From the NCBI GenBank assembly GCA_009792885.1, contig WMCF01000009.1, positions 3,514,954 through 3,578,953 of the forward strand: a DNA stretch of 64,000 nt. The letters run 5' to 3'. Position 1 is the first letter of the stretch, and each line of letters opens with the position of its first letter. Origin of the DNA: Eremophila alpestris peregrina. Its lineage: Eukaryota > Chordata > Aves > Passeriformes > Alaudidae. This document shows positions 36,901 to 50,410 of this stretch, piece after piece. The translations under genes and the position numbers were made by a program. The notes beneath the pieces were generated by a model. The model was given only the letters and a program-made list of their open reading frames with translations. It made no database searches and was not told where the DNA came from.

Positions 36901-39900
36901 TGTCCCAGTGCATTTGGGAGGACAGGAAACAGCTAGTGGCATATAATTTAAACTAACTAGGAGGAATATCCTAGATTATGTGTAAATAAAATTAAAATCA
37001 GGGATGTCTTACATTGTAATTTCTCTTTATAAGTATCACTGCTTTATTTCATTAATGGTGTTATTCCTCAGCAAAGAAAAAAAGATTTCTGGATTTGTAA
37101 ATGAAGCTGAAACCATGGGGTTTGCAGTATGAGGGTCACCCTGAGTACAATGTCTGCATTAATCTTTGCTCCTTGCACAGAAGGCTGGAACTGCCTGCCA
37201 GAGCTAATGAATGGATTCTGACTCTGCCATGTTAGGCTATTACCAAATACAAAGGCTGGTCACACATTATAGTTTGTCTGATGGCTTCAGATATAAGCAT
37301 TAGAAAAACATTTGTTCAACAGTAATAATTAGTCAGCGATAGAGGCAAGTTTTACAGATTGCTTTGGAGCACTGAGGCAAATGTGACTTTCTGTGGGAAA
37401 AAGCATTTTGCCTGTCTAGTGATTCATAAAAAGCATAAAAAGGCACTTCAGTTGTATCTCTTCTAAAGGTGAGACCAAACCACAGCATTTCTGCAAAACC
37501 TTAATAACCTCAGTCTTTACTGCAAACACTGTAGTGTTTTAAGAGCACCAATTTTTTTCCCAGTTTAGCAAGAAAAAAATCTTACTGGGGAGTTGTTCCT
37601 GGCTTGGATTAGGGTCATGCTTGCAGAGATACAGTGCTTCACTGAGTGGATTCTTTTTAGCTTCAACCTTAACAGTTAAATTAGAAGAAAACTCACAACT
37701 GGCTCAGAGGAGCTCAGCAAATCACCAGGCAGCCTGGGCTGCTGAGATGCTTTCGTTCTTTAGCAATGAACTCATACCTTGAGCTTTTGTATTCTCGGGG
37801 AGAAGAAGCCATAGTTCAGAGAACTGCTAGAAACAGGATGGCTAAATGAAGCCCAACAGTAAGCAATTTGTGTTACTGAAGCATGTCATTGAAACTTGGC
37901 ACAAGTGCTAGGTCGGAGCCTGTGCTGTGGAATGGCTTTAAGTGCTTGTCATCCCATAGATACTGCTGCAAATGTTCTGTATTGTCTCTCCTTTCCTGCG
38001 CTGTCTGGGAGAGTGAGTACAGGAATAAGTCTATGCGTTTTCATTTGTTTGACTTTGAGTTTTCTGTGCTTTGGTTTCAGTAGCGTGGCTATCAGATGAA
38101 TGAGGTTGAATCCGTGCCAGGAGGGATGCAAAACAGCCCATTACTTCATTGTGTGGTTGATTTGCTTGTTTGTTTTAAAAGTTTGCATGTACTGGTGAAT
38201 GTGAGGGGATGATAGCATCTAATAATTGTAGTGCTGGCAGGAGCAATGCAAGTTTACCCACACAGCCTGCCAAGGTACCTCTAGTCTGGCTTGCAGCACC
38301 TTTTTTTTTTTTCTTTCCAAATGATTGTCCTGCTGCTATAGCCCAGACCCAGAGAGCAGCTTTAAAGTCTTCACAACTGGCGTATGCAGGGAGACCACCA
38401 AATTAATTTTCCTTTTTCATGTGATTAGTTTTTGACTGCTATGTTGCCATATCTTGTGCCAAGGTATTTAACAGGGGGCTCCTGCTGTGAGAGTCCTCAT
38501 TTCCACTTTTGCACTGATGCAACTAAAGGGAAATTATTCCCTTCCCAAGATGATCGTTCTGCAAAAGATTTTTGGAGGGATCTGCCAAGAGCAGAAAGTA
38601 TGAATAGATTAACAAATGCTGCATTGCAGAAAGATGGACTTGATCTCTGTATATTTTCAGGCTTGTGTCAATAGTCCTGAGAAATACAAGATGGTCCTAA
38701 AGAGCCCGTAATAATTTCAGTGCATATTCAGTTTGCTTCAGTTCCATCATTCTAGAATTCTGAGGATGAATTACAGGTGTCACAATGAGGGCTTCCTCTG
38801 CTGCCCATATTCTCTTGGCATGGAATCAGGTGTGGTAAGGACTGCACTGTAACAGTGGCTTCTGTGATATAGAGCAACAGAGCATGGCTGGTCATTAAAT
38901 AATCAATTGTTTTTAAGGACATCCTTACCAATGCTGATTAAAATACCTGTAATTACTAAATTATTTCATTAGTTAAGATGAATCTCCAGATTATTTTCTG
39001 TTTACTGGGTTGCTAGGGGGTACCTAATACATCAGTATGTGTAGAAGTGTTCAATGAGGCTGCCAGGTTTTTTGAAAGAGTTCTACATGCTTCAGAAGTA
39101 GACTCCAGTTGGCTAAGGAATTGGCCAAAGACTAAAAATGTGACATCATTCTTGGCAAGTCATAGAGATATTTTTGTTAACAGACACTATATAAAAAGTG
39201 TACTATACTACTTCTAAGCAAAAATCTGGGTGTAAGAAAAATGAAATATCTTCTAGTTGGGAATCATTTTTCAAAGAAATGCAATTTCTTGACTAGTCCT
39301 ATATATGAGTCTGTTAATACAATGTATTTGTTCTTCTATATCCTTTTTCTCTTTAAATACAATTAATGTGTATGACTTGAATACTTTTAAATCAATACCA
39401 TTGTTTAGCAGATAAATGCAATTATTCCCTATTAATTTTTCCATCAATTCCATGTTTGTGTAATAGACATACTGCAATTGTCTTCTTGAGTCCAATCACA
39501 TCTTTCAACTTCCAACAATTATGTTTTAACTTAATTCCAATGACTGATTAAAACCATGTGTATTCAGGTTTAGATAGATGTGCTTACTACGGTATTGTTA
39601 GACCTGCAGAAAATATGTTTTTAATAATCCATTAGTATTTAATTAGCAAGCAATAACTGTCTTATTAAATCTAAATTAAAACCTTATTTGAAGCATGTAA
39701 TTGAAAGTGCCACTGGGTAAAACCTAATCTGTCAGGGATGAATTTACATTGAATAACAATGCGAAAATTTTCTTTCCTGCAGCTTTTAGGGTCTTCCAAA
39801 CATTTGCTTAGTCATCACAGTGGAATCTTGCAACAATCAGTTTTCTGCAAGTGCAGCATTTAAAATGTGTTTTGGGTCAGAGTTGTCATCTTTTGCGAGT

Positions 39901-42030
39901 TCATCTTGATTTGAAAGATGGTTCTTTGGGTGGAAGATGAGGAATTCTTAAACCTTTACCAGATGCCAAAATGTGTGTGAATGTTAGCCAGTGAAGAAGG
40001 AGAGATGGCTTGCAACACACACCACATGCTTAGGTGTCCCTCAGCATACCCTGCAAATATGAAAAGAGGGTTTTGTGACTCTAACTCTTTATAATAGAAA
40101 AGTTATTATCATGTGTTGCTGTTCACAAGAGGGTCACACAACACAGCTGGTAAGAGAAAATTACAGCAAAATTAGACTACTGCAACACTGTTCTGAGATA
40201 AGGGGGATCCATAATCCATTCCAGAAATGTGAATTCATAAATGCTACTGGTGGACTTGCTTCAGCAGGACAGCTGGAGGAGTCTGTGTAAATTATCAACC
40301 CAAATTGCTTGTAAAATTCCAAACATCATCGGTTTGAGATTAATAGCTATTGGAGTCCCTGTAAAGATACGTTTAATTAACTGGCTAACAAATTTATAGC
40401 AAAAGTCGCCTCTCAGGTCTGCTTTGCAGGGTCCAAGTTTGTTGTTTCCTTTTCTTATGGTAACCCTGACAGTAAGTGGGAAAACTGCTAATGCAGGAAG
40501 GGCAAGACAGAAGAGCAGTGATTTATCAGGTGATTTATCACAGGAGATAATTTTCCCAAGGTACTTTGTATTGGTGCTTACCCTTTGTCAGCCTCAGTCT
40601 TCACTGGATGCTAACGAAGGACTGCATGGACATCAAGGTCCCATTTGGGTGCTAACCATTATCTTGTTTGTATTAATATTACCTTGATCTGGGCAATGTC
40701 TTCATGAACCTGAAACAGTTCACTGGATTGGGATTTGGCAGTACTGGATGGGGTAATTCCAGATGTTGATGGGCCTCTCTAAGGATCCAAGACTGTGGTT
40801 AGGGAGGGAATAAAAAATTACCAAGGATGGAAAACATGGAGAAGCAGCAAAATATTCTGCTGATTCTGTAGACAGTGTTGGCCAGCACGCCTAGAGTGTT
40901 CACAGACCTCAGTTCCTGAGTTGTGGTGGACAGTTCTGTCCCTTCTCAAACTGCTCACAGGACAGAACATCTCCTCTGTTTTTTATTAACAAGCTGAGGA
41001 GGATGAAGACAAAAAAAAACATCAAAAAAGGATGTAAACCAAGGGAACTTTAAAAGAAGAAGGAAGAAACTTGAGAACAATCTCATCCACGGACAGAAAC
41101 TTGGCCTTTGAAGGAGGACGGCAATTTTCAAAAACAAGTACAGTACAACAAGTGAGCTGAACAGAAAGGCATCAGGGCTCTTTTGAAGAGGGCCAAAGAA
41201 AATTATGTATCCAGTGATGGGAACAACCACTAGAATTACCCAAGTCAAATTAAATGGTTCCTTTTACTTGAAATATGTTTATGCTTAGGCCACACATGAA
41301 TAGCTGTCATGGTGAATGCACTACGTGTGTAAACTGTGATCTGTTTATTTGAACTTAGACTCTAAGTGTTACTGGACACCCCTGAAAAACTGGAGTGCTC
41401 TTATTCTGGAGCTGTGAAAAGTGTCACAATTTCTACAAATAGCTCCATTTTGCTGCAATTTACTCCTACCATCTGTGTTGTGTGATTGCTTATACATAGC
41501 AGCATGTGATAGAAACTCTTGTTATGAAGAGATACAGCCCATGGAAAGCTCATGAAAACCCATGGGCAGCAGAATTCAGTCAGACCACCTAAGCCATGTA
41601 GTAGTAATTATCCAAGTACAAGAACCTCAGTCAACACAAATGACTGTACCCCATGGAGCTGTTCAGAATCAACACTGTGATGTTGACATGGTGGGGGGTA
41701 GCTGAGGCTGAGACCCAGTGAGCAGAGAAAATAAGGTACAAAATTATTTAATTGCTCATCTTCATTTGAAATTGGTGGAGTGTCAGGTCTAGGTATGGAA
41801 AATATCAAAGGTTTATTGACATAGCCTGGTGTGAGGCACCTGTCTAAATCAGGAGCCAAAGCTCCTAGCAGGGTTAACAGATCACTTGGGTTAAGAGCTA
41901 ATTATGGCCTAATGTGAGGTTCTCTGAATGGCTCTCTAGTGGCACCAGAGGACCGCCCAGCCAGGCAGCCGATTCAGGTGGTGCAAGTAAGCACTCAGGC
42001 CCTAAGCTTCAGAAGGTTCAACAGTGGAGT

Positions 42031-42057
42031 AATTCTAAATTAATTCTAAATTAATTC
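42031..42057 (+). repeat. Short AT-rich tandem repeat
   Basis: AATTCTAAATT is repeated twice in tandem and followed by a third partial AATTC. It is too short to assign function. Confidence 0.8.
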
Positions 42058-42940
42058 AATAGTTTTCATTACTATCTGCATGGTTAAAAACATGGTGCGA
42101 GTGACAGAGAGAAAGACATTAACCACTTAGTGAAATGACATATATGTTGCTAGCAGCTTGGGGCTTGGGTTTCAGCAAGGAGTAAGTAGTATCTACAGAG
42201 CTGTGTTTACTTCACCAACACCAGTTTACACCTGCTGAGAATCATACTCAGGGCTGTTTTTCAATAATTAGTGTTTTATCCACTCTTGATGCTTGCATCT
42301 GCTCTATTTCCCTCTCTTGCTAACATTTTTAAGCAAGAGAAGCTACTGTGGCATCACTTAGAACAAGGATATTAACATGGTTATTAGAGAAATTTTTACA
42401 TGTGGTTCATTGTCTTATTTTTCAATGTTTGCCTGTAAAATCAGGATTACTAAAAAATTAAAAAGTCTCTTGAAGATTGTAAAAAGTAGAAACATTTGAC
42501 TTTCATTTCTAATCAAACAGGCTAAATATGCATGCTTATGTGCCTAAATGAAACTTTTGTATGCAGTCTTCCACCCCATCTGCATGAATAGTGGCATTGT
42601 AACAGGGTGAGGTCACTGCAGAAGGCAAAGTGAGGTAAGAACACAGCTGAATCTACAGCCTCTCTGCTACATGGTGCACCAGCTTGTGCTTAAAGGAATA
42701 CAGTGCTTTTGCCCAAGTCAGAGTCACTGTGGGCACTGCCTGCAGAGCTGAATGCCTCTTGCAGGGCTCTAGATGCATTCCTGGCTCTGCTGTATGGTCT
42801 GATGCACAGTATAAGTTTCCCTTGCTGTTACAAACTGCTCTTCGGAGACCTCTTTACACATCTAATATAAGTGAAAATCCATATGGTTTATTTTAAAGCC
42901 TTCATTAAAAGAAAAAAAAAAGAAGAAATAAACAGTTCTC

Positions 42941-43049
42941 AGGCCTCATTCTGCTTTGACTTATGTGGCATAAATCCTGAGCAGTCCCTTTGTAATATTC
43001 GCTGATGTTCAGGATTCATGCCAGCATCAGGGGGAGCAGCGTTTGGCCC
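42941..43049. repeat. Palindromic repeat relic, best copy (~48-bp arms)
   Basis: The left arm starts AGGCCTCATTCTGCTTTGAC and contains TGGCATAAATCCTGA. The reverse complement of the right arm starts GGGCCAAACGCTGCTC and contains TGGCATGAATCCTGA in register. The two halves are therefore inverted copies, with a 15-base core block differing at one position, and they sit around a short centre near 42993. The layout (CATTCTGC at one end, GAGCAG...TTTGGCCC at the other) recurs in other degraded copies in this window. It looks like an old MITE-like or palindromic SINE-like family common in sauropsids. I cannot name it. Confidence 0.65.
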
Positions 43050-44345
43050 ATCAAAGGGCTTTCCCCCTCTCATTCTTTTCAAAAGAAATGACTCAACTTT
43101 ATAAAGACTGATGGCTTCCTTTTGGCATCACCTCTGTCCCTAGTGGGAATTCTCATATATAGAGAGTATGGCATAACCCAGTGTGTGCATCTGAGAACTG
43201 GGCAGTGGAAGGGTGACATAGTAAAGGAGTGTTTGAAGGAGTGTGAGATTTGTTAAATCTGTGTGTCAGTTCATATTTTACCTATTCCTTGCATTGACTT
43301 TAAAGGCCATATAAACAGGTTGCCAAGGGTACACTGGCAAATCGCCGTCCCTCACCCACCATCATAATTAGAATTCTGAGAACTTGGAAAATCCTGGCTA
43401 GTGAGCAAACCCTTCTCGCCCTTTTTCCACAAGATTCTCCAAGCTCACAACCCTGGGTAGACGTGGAGCAGCTGCTGCTTCAAATGAGACTGTCCATCCT
43501 CATCTCACCACCTAGCACAGGAGCCAGCGGGGCTCTCTTTTCATCCCACGCTGCCTCTTGCTGCTTTGGTTTCCCAGTGCAGCTCCCTGAATTTCCCACA
43601 AATTTGTCTGAAATAGAAATACCCTCTTGATCGCCTTTGCCACATGATGCAGCAATGAATCCACCAAAAATTCCAACCCAGATTTACTGGAGCAGCCAGT
43701 TTCTATCTCACCCATCAAACTCTTCCCTCAGTCAGCCGCTGATAACCTTGGGATGAGGCGAATATGCTGTCAGATGTTTCAGAAGCAGGACACTCAGTAC
43801 TATGTTCCTGCTGCAGCAGGCTCAGTTCTGATCAAGCCAACACCAGAGTTTATTAACCAGTTCTGGATATTTTTTTACTTTTTGTTTTTTTTCCCCCTCA
43901 CATCATGGGCAGTGGGTTTAGCAACGAGTGTCAACAAGGTAAAATTGTAAAAATTTTAGAAAGGTTTTTTGGCTTGTTTGGTACCCTCATCTTTGTGCAG
44001 CACAGGAAAAGGAGCTGGTGAGGCAGTCTGCAAAACTTGGAAATTCTTTTTTCTGTGAAAACTAGCCATTTTTTTATTACCTTGTTGACCCTAGGTTGCC
44101 AGGCAGGACAGTGTGTGTGTGTTCTCCCTGTAGAAAAAGCAGCTCAGAGGCTCTTTTATCTTTGCTCCTTGAATTACCCAAACACCAAAATAATTTCTGT
44201 TTTTCCTGCACCCACAACATACAACTTACTCATGAGCACTGGAGCTTAAAGTGGCATCTGTCCCTGGTCAGTCCTGGTCTAAAATCTTCTCTTTCCTTCA
44301 GCCTCTCTGACCCATCTGGGAGTTTGGGATTGTGGCAGCACAACG

Positions 44346-44370
44346 AGAGAGAAAGGAAGAGAGAGAGAGG
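44346..44370 (+). repeat. (GA)n-rich purine tract
   Basis: GAGAGAAAGGAAGAGAGAGAG purine run, imperfect GA repeat. Confidence 0.9.
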
Positions 44371-47300
44371 TACAAGCTTTGGTGATTGGGAGAGTGATAG
44401 TGGGATGTAAAAATGGCATAAAAGTAGGGGAATAAGTGAAGCAGAAACTTCAAAAAACATAATTGTATAAAGACCCTGCAAAAGGAAAAGGGTGTCCAGA
44501 GAACTGTGGGCAAAAAACAAGTATCTGGGCAGCATTTCAAATAGCCACATTCAGTTTATGGAAGCTAACATGCACCAGAAGCTGCTTTTAATTAGGAAAG
44601 CACAGTAAATGTGACACAAAAGAGTAAATGCTTGTGCTTCTTTCCAGTTCTGTCCTTTGGTGTAACTTGCATCTGACTCTATTATAGCAAAGGAAACATT
44701 AGGGTGCGGAAGCGAGAGAAACTCCCAGGGCTGCCGGAAGGAGCAGGCTGTCTGCTTCCCTTCCCTCTCTTCCCTCCTCCTCGTGCCTTTGGCCACCTGT
44801 TAGCATCCCCTCACCCCCTCCCCCACCATCTTCACTCCTGCCAAAACCTCCCTTTATCTTAATGTGCATTTTGAAGCCTGGTCTAGTTATGCTTTAATTA
44901 TATTTTCTGGTGGCTGTTGCTTCTTTCCCAAATGTCTGTGGTCTGTTTTTGTCAGGACAGGAAAGGCTGAGAATCAGAAAGCGGAGGGGGAGGAATTCAG
45001 GCTTGTGCAGCCCAAGCATAAATGAACCTTTTGCTTCCAGGTCAGTAGTTCAAATCCATCCTACAAAAGTCAAGTTGGAAAGCGATAGCTGCTCTGGAGC
45101 CTGTGTGTAAAGCATTAGCTGGTGGTCTCGTTTGGGTTCAGAGCAGACAGGTGTCCAAATCTCTTCTGGCCCTAATCAGCATCTCTGCTGGCAGCTTCAG
45201 AGGCAGGCCAAAAACTGTGTGGGCACTGAGCCTGCAATGCCCCAGCCTGGGTGGTCCTCCTAAGTCAGCGTCCAAACAAGCTGGCAAGGTAGCCAGGGGG
45301 GCTCAGACTGCTGTTGTCTGTCTTGTACCTCCTCTGTAAATAAACAGGGATATTCAGCTCTGAGTGCTGTTCCTGCAGCTTTGATTCCACTTTCAAGAAG
45401 GTAATATTTCTTGTCTTTGCACTAATTTTTTTCTTTTCTGTATTTTACCATTGAAGTAATTGCACTTTGAGGAAACAAATGGATTAGAAATGTAGAACTA
45501 AATTTATAGAGAGTCAGCTCAGGCAGGGACCCCATTTTGGGGCAGCTGGTGGAGATGGTTAAACTGGAGTTAATGGAACAGCCTCAGTCCAGGACATTTT
45601 AAATTATTTCTGTCTACCAAAGCATCCCAGCCATGATACCTTCCTGTTCTTGGTGTAATCACCCTTGTGCAAATCCAGGATTAGTGAATGTAATTTGGAG
45701 CAGAATAATGTCTTTATGGTCTGTGCTGTCTTTATGGCCTACCTATTTCTACTTACAAATTGTAGCTTCCAAAATGATAAGGTTCTGTAGGGTTTTTAAA
45801 TGCATTTCTGAATGCCTTGGGGAATCTTACTTTAAATAAGTGTACTTGCATTTTTCAACTTCCCCCTTTTTATTTTCTTTCATTTTTGCAGACCTCTTAA
45901 GTCCTGGAAATCAGGTCCATGAGGCTGTGTGATGCTGGTCTGAGATGAGGGCAGGCATGTGGGTACAGATTTTTGTGCTGGTGTCCTCCAAACACAGGGA
46001 TGATGGGGTGATAGAGGCTATCAGGCAGTAGCTGAGGATTATGATGTCTTTAAGTTCTCCCTGCTTGCTACATAACCTTCCTGTCCTTCTCCTGCTCCAA
46101 CACCCAGTGTGGTCAGGTAGCTACTGCAGGTAAGATTTCAGCCTATGAGAGATGTGGTGGTGTCCAGATGAAATTCCCTGAGACTCTGGTTGCCCCAAAC
46201 AATGGAGCAAGAGATGAAGCCAAAAGTTTTGAGTCACTTGGAAACTAGCAGGTCTTTGTGCTCACTGAGCAGAGCAGGGCCAGTTCCCCTGGCCCTGATG
46301 TACAGGTCTCTTAGCCCATGTCCAGGCAGTCAGGATAAACTAAATAATCCCAGTGGCCTCCTGGGTGGAGGGGTGCTTGGAGAACTCTCACCTTGTTCTG
46401 CCCATGTGCCCTACATTTTGTTTGCCACAGCTTCCAGAGCCCTGCTAGAGACAGGGTTGAGCAGCCTGTGGGAAGAGTCATGGAGAAGTGTAACTGAAAT
46501 GGGGAGTACTAGGAAACATCACATGTGATACACTCAGCTTTGTCTGGTGTTGCAAGTCATGTTCCCAAAGTGAATGTAAATTGTCGCTGTTCAATTGACT
46601 TCAGCATTCTTTCATCCACTCACTCCAGGTGCTATTCTGCCCCATAATCTTCAAAACAGCCAAAATAAATTCAAAAAATTGTTCCCACCTTTATGCTGCT
46701 TTTGTGAAGCTCTTAAGCCAGACTCTGCCTGGGCCTCACTGAGCATGTCTGCTGCTCATAGATTGTTTAACTCTTGCTGTCATTGCAGGATGCTGTAAAA
46801 TTTGCTTTTCGTCTTAGTCCAGGTTATTGTTGCTAATTGTACATTTTCATCGACAAGTACCAAACTTCTGCTTTAAAAAAGAAAAAAAAAAAACCCAGCT
46901 ACATGCTAAATTCCTTGCTGCGTAGTAAAGATTGATTATATGTGTTTATGTGCAATTTAAAAATGGTTCATTCAGGAAGTATATGGTCTTTTAAAGGCAA
47001 GTTTAAAATCTTCAATTTTACCCAAGTTTATTTATATTAGGGAAATGGGCCTGGAGAACTAAGCAAACCCCCATGATATATAAGGTTCAGCCTGAGAATT
47101 CTCTGAACTGTTTTATATATTTTTAGTCTATCAATATGCTCTTTCATGGCTACTAATTAGTTTTGTTAGCTGACTTACCGAAAAACACATATAAAATAAG
47201 GAGTATGTAATTCCATAGCACTAATAGTATTAATGAAAAGCACAAAGTCTGGAGGCAATTGTAAAAGCTCTACTTCAACCAAAAAATAATTCTTATTTGA

Positions 47301-49889
47301 ATTATCATGATTAATTGCATAGATTTTCCTTGTCACAGCACACTGAAATTGAAATAGTGAGGATGTTCTAAAGATTTCAGTGTATAATTCTAGTATATCT
47401 TAGAAAAAAGGTGTATATACATTTTGTTCACATGCATAACATAAAACTATTAAGATCTACTTTCAGCTGATTGTTTTAACTTGAAACAATTAGATTTAAT
47501 TGCAGAGGAAATGTGATTGTGTTGGCATTGGTTGCTCCAATGTCATGCAGAGGGGTATTTGGATCCCCCAGCTTTTGCACTCCGTGCCTAATTGGTTTAC
47601 ACACTGGATGCATTCATGCAGGCTGCAGCTATTTTGCCTGGAGGGGTGAAAGAGGAATCACCCTGTTTGCTTCTCCTGCATACTATCTGTAGTATTTGCT
47701 TACTGTATGTATTGACTCTATAAATGTCACCCTGTTTGCAGTTTTTGGATGTGGGCTGGTGGAGGGCTGGCTGGGGCAGGCAGAGGATGGCAGTGGGTGC
47801 CATTACTACCCTGTGCAGCACTGGAGTGTCAATTGTTCTCCTCTCCAGCAACACACATCCTCACAGTGTTCCTGACATGCTCAGGTTCCCCTAGGCCTGT
47901 GGTGTGCCCTGGGTGTTTAATATATGCAAAAAAGAGGAAATCCTGCCAATGCACATCACTAATGCAAGTTTGTCATATGACATCAGCAGCAGAGGAGAAT
48001 TTAGTTTCTAACCACATGCAAATAGGTCCCAGACTGCTGGTTATGCCATGATGTCAGCTCTGATTTCTCATCCATTATTTGCTGGACTTCAGTGTGTAAA
48101 TACTAGATATGGTCAGATATCTCTCCTTTTTCTCTCTTCCCATGCAGAACTTCTGGGCTTGTTTTGGCTATATTGGTGAAAAATGTGTGTTGAACAACAA
48201 ACATATTTCCTCAGGAGACGTTGATTTCAGGGATTATTTCCTACTCAAGCCTTCCTTGTCTTTGTTATAATTTTGCATTATGGTGCGCTGTTAATTACCA
48301 TAACAGTTCAGATTTTTTCTGAAGGGGTTCAACTAAGTGTTGCTAATAATTCCAATGCTCTTTGTCAGGAATTGGCATTAACTTTGTTAATAAAAGCTAC
48401 TGTCTTATTTTGGCCATGTGAAGCATGTCAGCCTGCCTGCAGGTATGCCAAGACACAGCCACAAAGCAGGTCATGTCATGCAGGTTAACGTCAGGTTAGA
48501 TTTTAGGGCATGTAGGACTGCTTGAAACGACATGGGCCTCCAGACTGTGTAATTTGGGGTACTGGGACATGGAACGTATCACTGCTAAAGATTGAAGCCA
48601 GCTGAGCTATGAAATGTGTGTCTCCTGTCACCAGGCATTAGCTGTCTTTTCCAGCCTGGACAGAACTCCTGCAAGCAGTAATCACTTCCTGGGAGTAATT
48701 CAGCCCTGAGATAGAGGATGGTTTTTCCTCAGCAGAAATAATCTAGATATGTGTTCTAGACTACTGAGCCCTTGTTGAGCTCTCCCTAAGAGGCAGTTCA
48801 CTGCCATTTAAAAACTGGTTCCTTTTTTTCTGTATCTTTCCCAGAGAGACAAGCAGGGCATTGGCACCTTCTGCCATAGACTTCTGCCCTAAAAGGACGC
48901 TGGATTAGTCGCTCTTTTAGTGAAGAAACATGAGGGAACTTGGGAGCACTTAATGACTTTGGGATTTAGCCTGGATCTGTTATTTTCAGAAGAGAGCTTA
49001 GAAAAGGTGGGAAGTAGGAAAACTTATGCAGATGTCACAAGCAGTTTAATTTGGTTTTCAACCAGAGGTCTTTGGGTCACTTAACTTCACACAGTTCTGC
49101 ACACATCAGTTCAAACTGTTCCCTTATAAGGCATTCTGTAAATAGTATTTCCAGCACAGGGGAGCTTAAGACTATTTGCAAATCTACTGAATAAATACAC
49201 AATACCAGAATAGAAATCAAATTACAGGGGCTGATGTCTTTTCTAACAATGCTTAGTTCAAGTAATGGAGGTAGAACAGGCAAGTGAGAGAACCCCCCCA
49301 GTCACAGATGTAATTAATTGTCTACATTGCCAAAAAAAAGGAAAGTATTTTGACAACAGTTATTTGGAGCAATTATGAATGGCTCTTTCTTACAGCCCCA
49401 AAAGGCAAAAGCAGGAATGTAACTACAATACATTGCCCTTATTTCCCTGCTTTTTTCTTTTCGATCAAGTCTTAGAGCTCACATATTGAGTAGCTGGGAG
49501 AGATGCCAAAAACATTCCCTTTACAAGTGATTTTAAACTATGCACGAGGTGTGTTTTTTCCTTTTGTTTCATGGAAACATCTCTGGTTTTGGCAAAAGTT
49601 TTAAGTTAGGAAAGTTGGTCTATGATTCTGCATTGCCAAGGTTTCAAGACTAGGCCTAGATGGTCCATAAAACTATTTCCTCTTAAGCAAGAGTTCCACC
49701 GTATTAAAAGCAGAAACTGTGGCCATCCCATGCCTTTCCCTGATCGCCAGCTCTCCCTTCTGGGGATGCACAGATGGTGGGAGGTTCAGCAGCCCTGCAT
49801 CTGCCCCTTCTTTTTGCTGGAGCTCTGGGATCTCTATGAGGTTAGTGCTGAGCACTGGTTTTAGGGCAGTGGTGGGGTGGTGCAGAGGT

Positions 49890-50410
49890 AGAGAGGGGCG
49901 TTCCTGCCCTTGGGACCCCGCTGGTGTTTTTGGGGATACTTAGGGAGGTCTTGAAGCAGTGGGCGTCTCCTGTATCTGCGGTCATGCGGTCATGGTGGGG
50001 ACCGTGCCAGGAGCCGCGTGCTTTTGGGAGGGAGCTGCTAAAAGAGCTGACGGGGGACAAATCCGTCATGGCCCTTCCCTTCAAATCTGCTCAGGCAGAA
50101 GCACTCATACCTCAGGCCTCCCCTAGGGGAGGAGATTCAAGGGAGAATCAAACAAGGGAGGCAAAAGTCTGCAAGTAACGGGGCGTCAACCGAGCAGGAC
50201 TTGGCCTCTGGCTCCAGTTGGCAGGTCTCTGAAATCATATTCTGAGAACTGACTGCAAGCCCTGGCTGGACTATCACTTGCTCCTCATGCCTGACAGACA
50301 GACGGCAGTGCCCTGACTCACAACCAGCTCACAGAGCTCACAGGCAGCCAGCACCCGCCTCACTGCCCCCACGCAGCTTGATGGAGGTGCGGGTTTATGA
50401 AATGGTAAAG
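49890..50410. promoter_or_regulatory. GC- and CpG-richer intronic patch
   Basis: CpGs are densest at about 49895-50060 (GGGGCGTT, GGGCGTC, CTGCGGTCATGCGG, GAGCCGCGTGC, TGACGGGG) and thin out towards 50400. By eye it falls short of a classical CpG island over the full 520 bp. It is the most GC-rich part of the window and could be an intronic enhancer or alternative first-exon region, but no supporting exon was recognised. Confidence 0.3.

Noticed and set aside
45030..45065. tRNA T-arm-like sequence (GTAGTTCAAATCCATCC)
   Set aside because: No complementary acceptor stem, D-arm A-box or anticodon stem upstream, and the T-stem pairs poorly.
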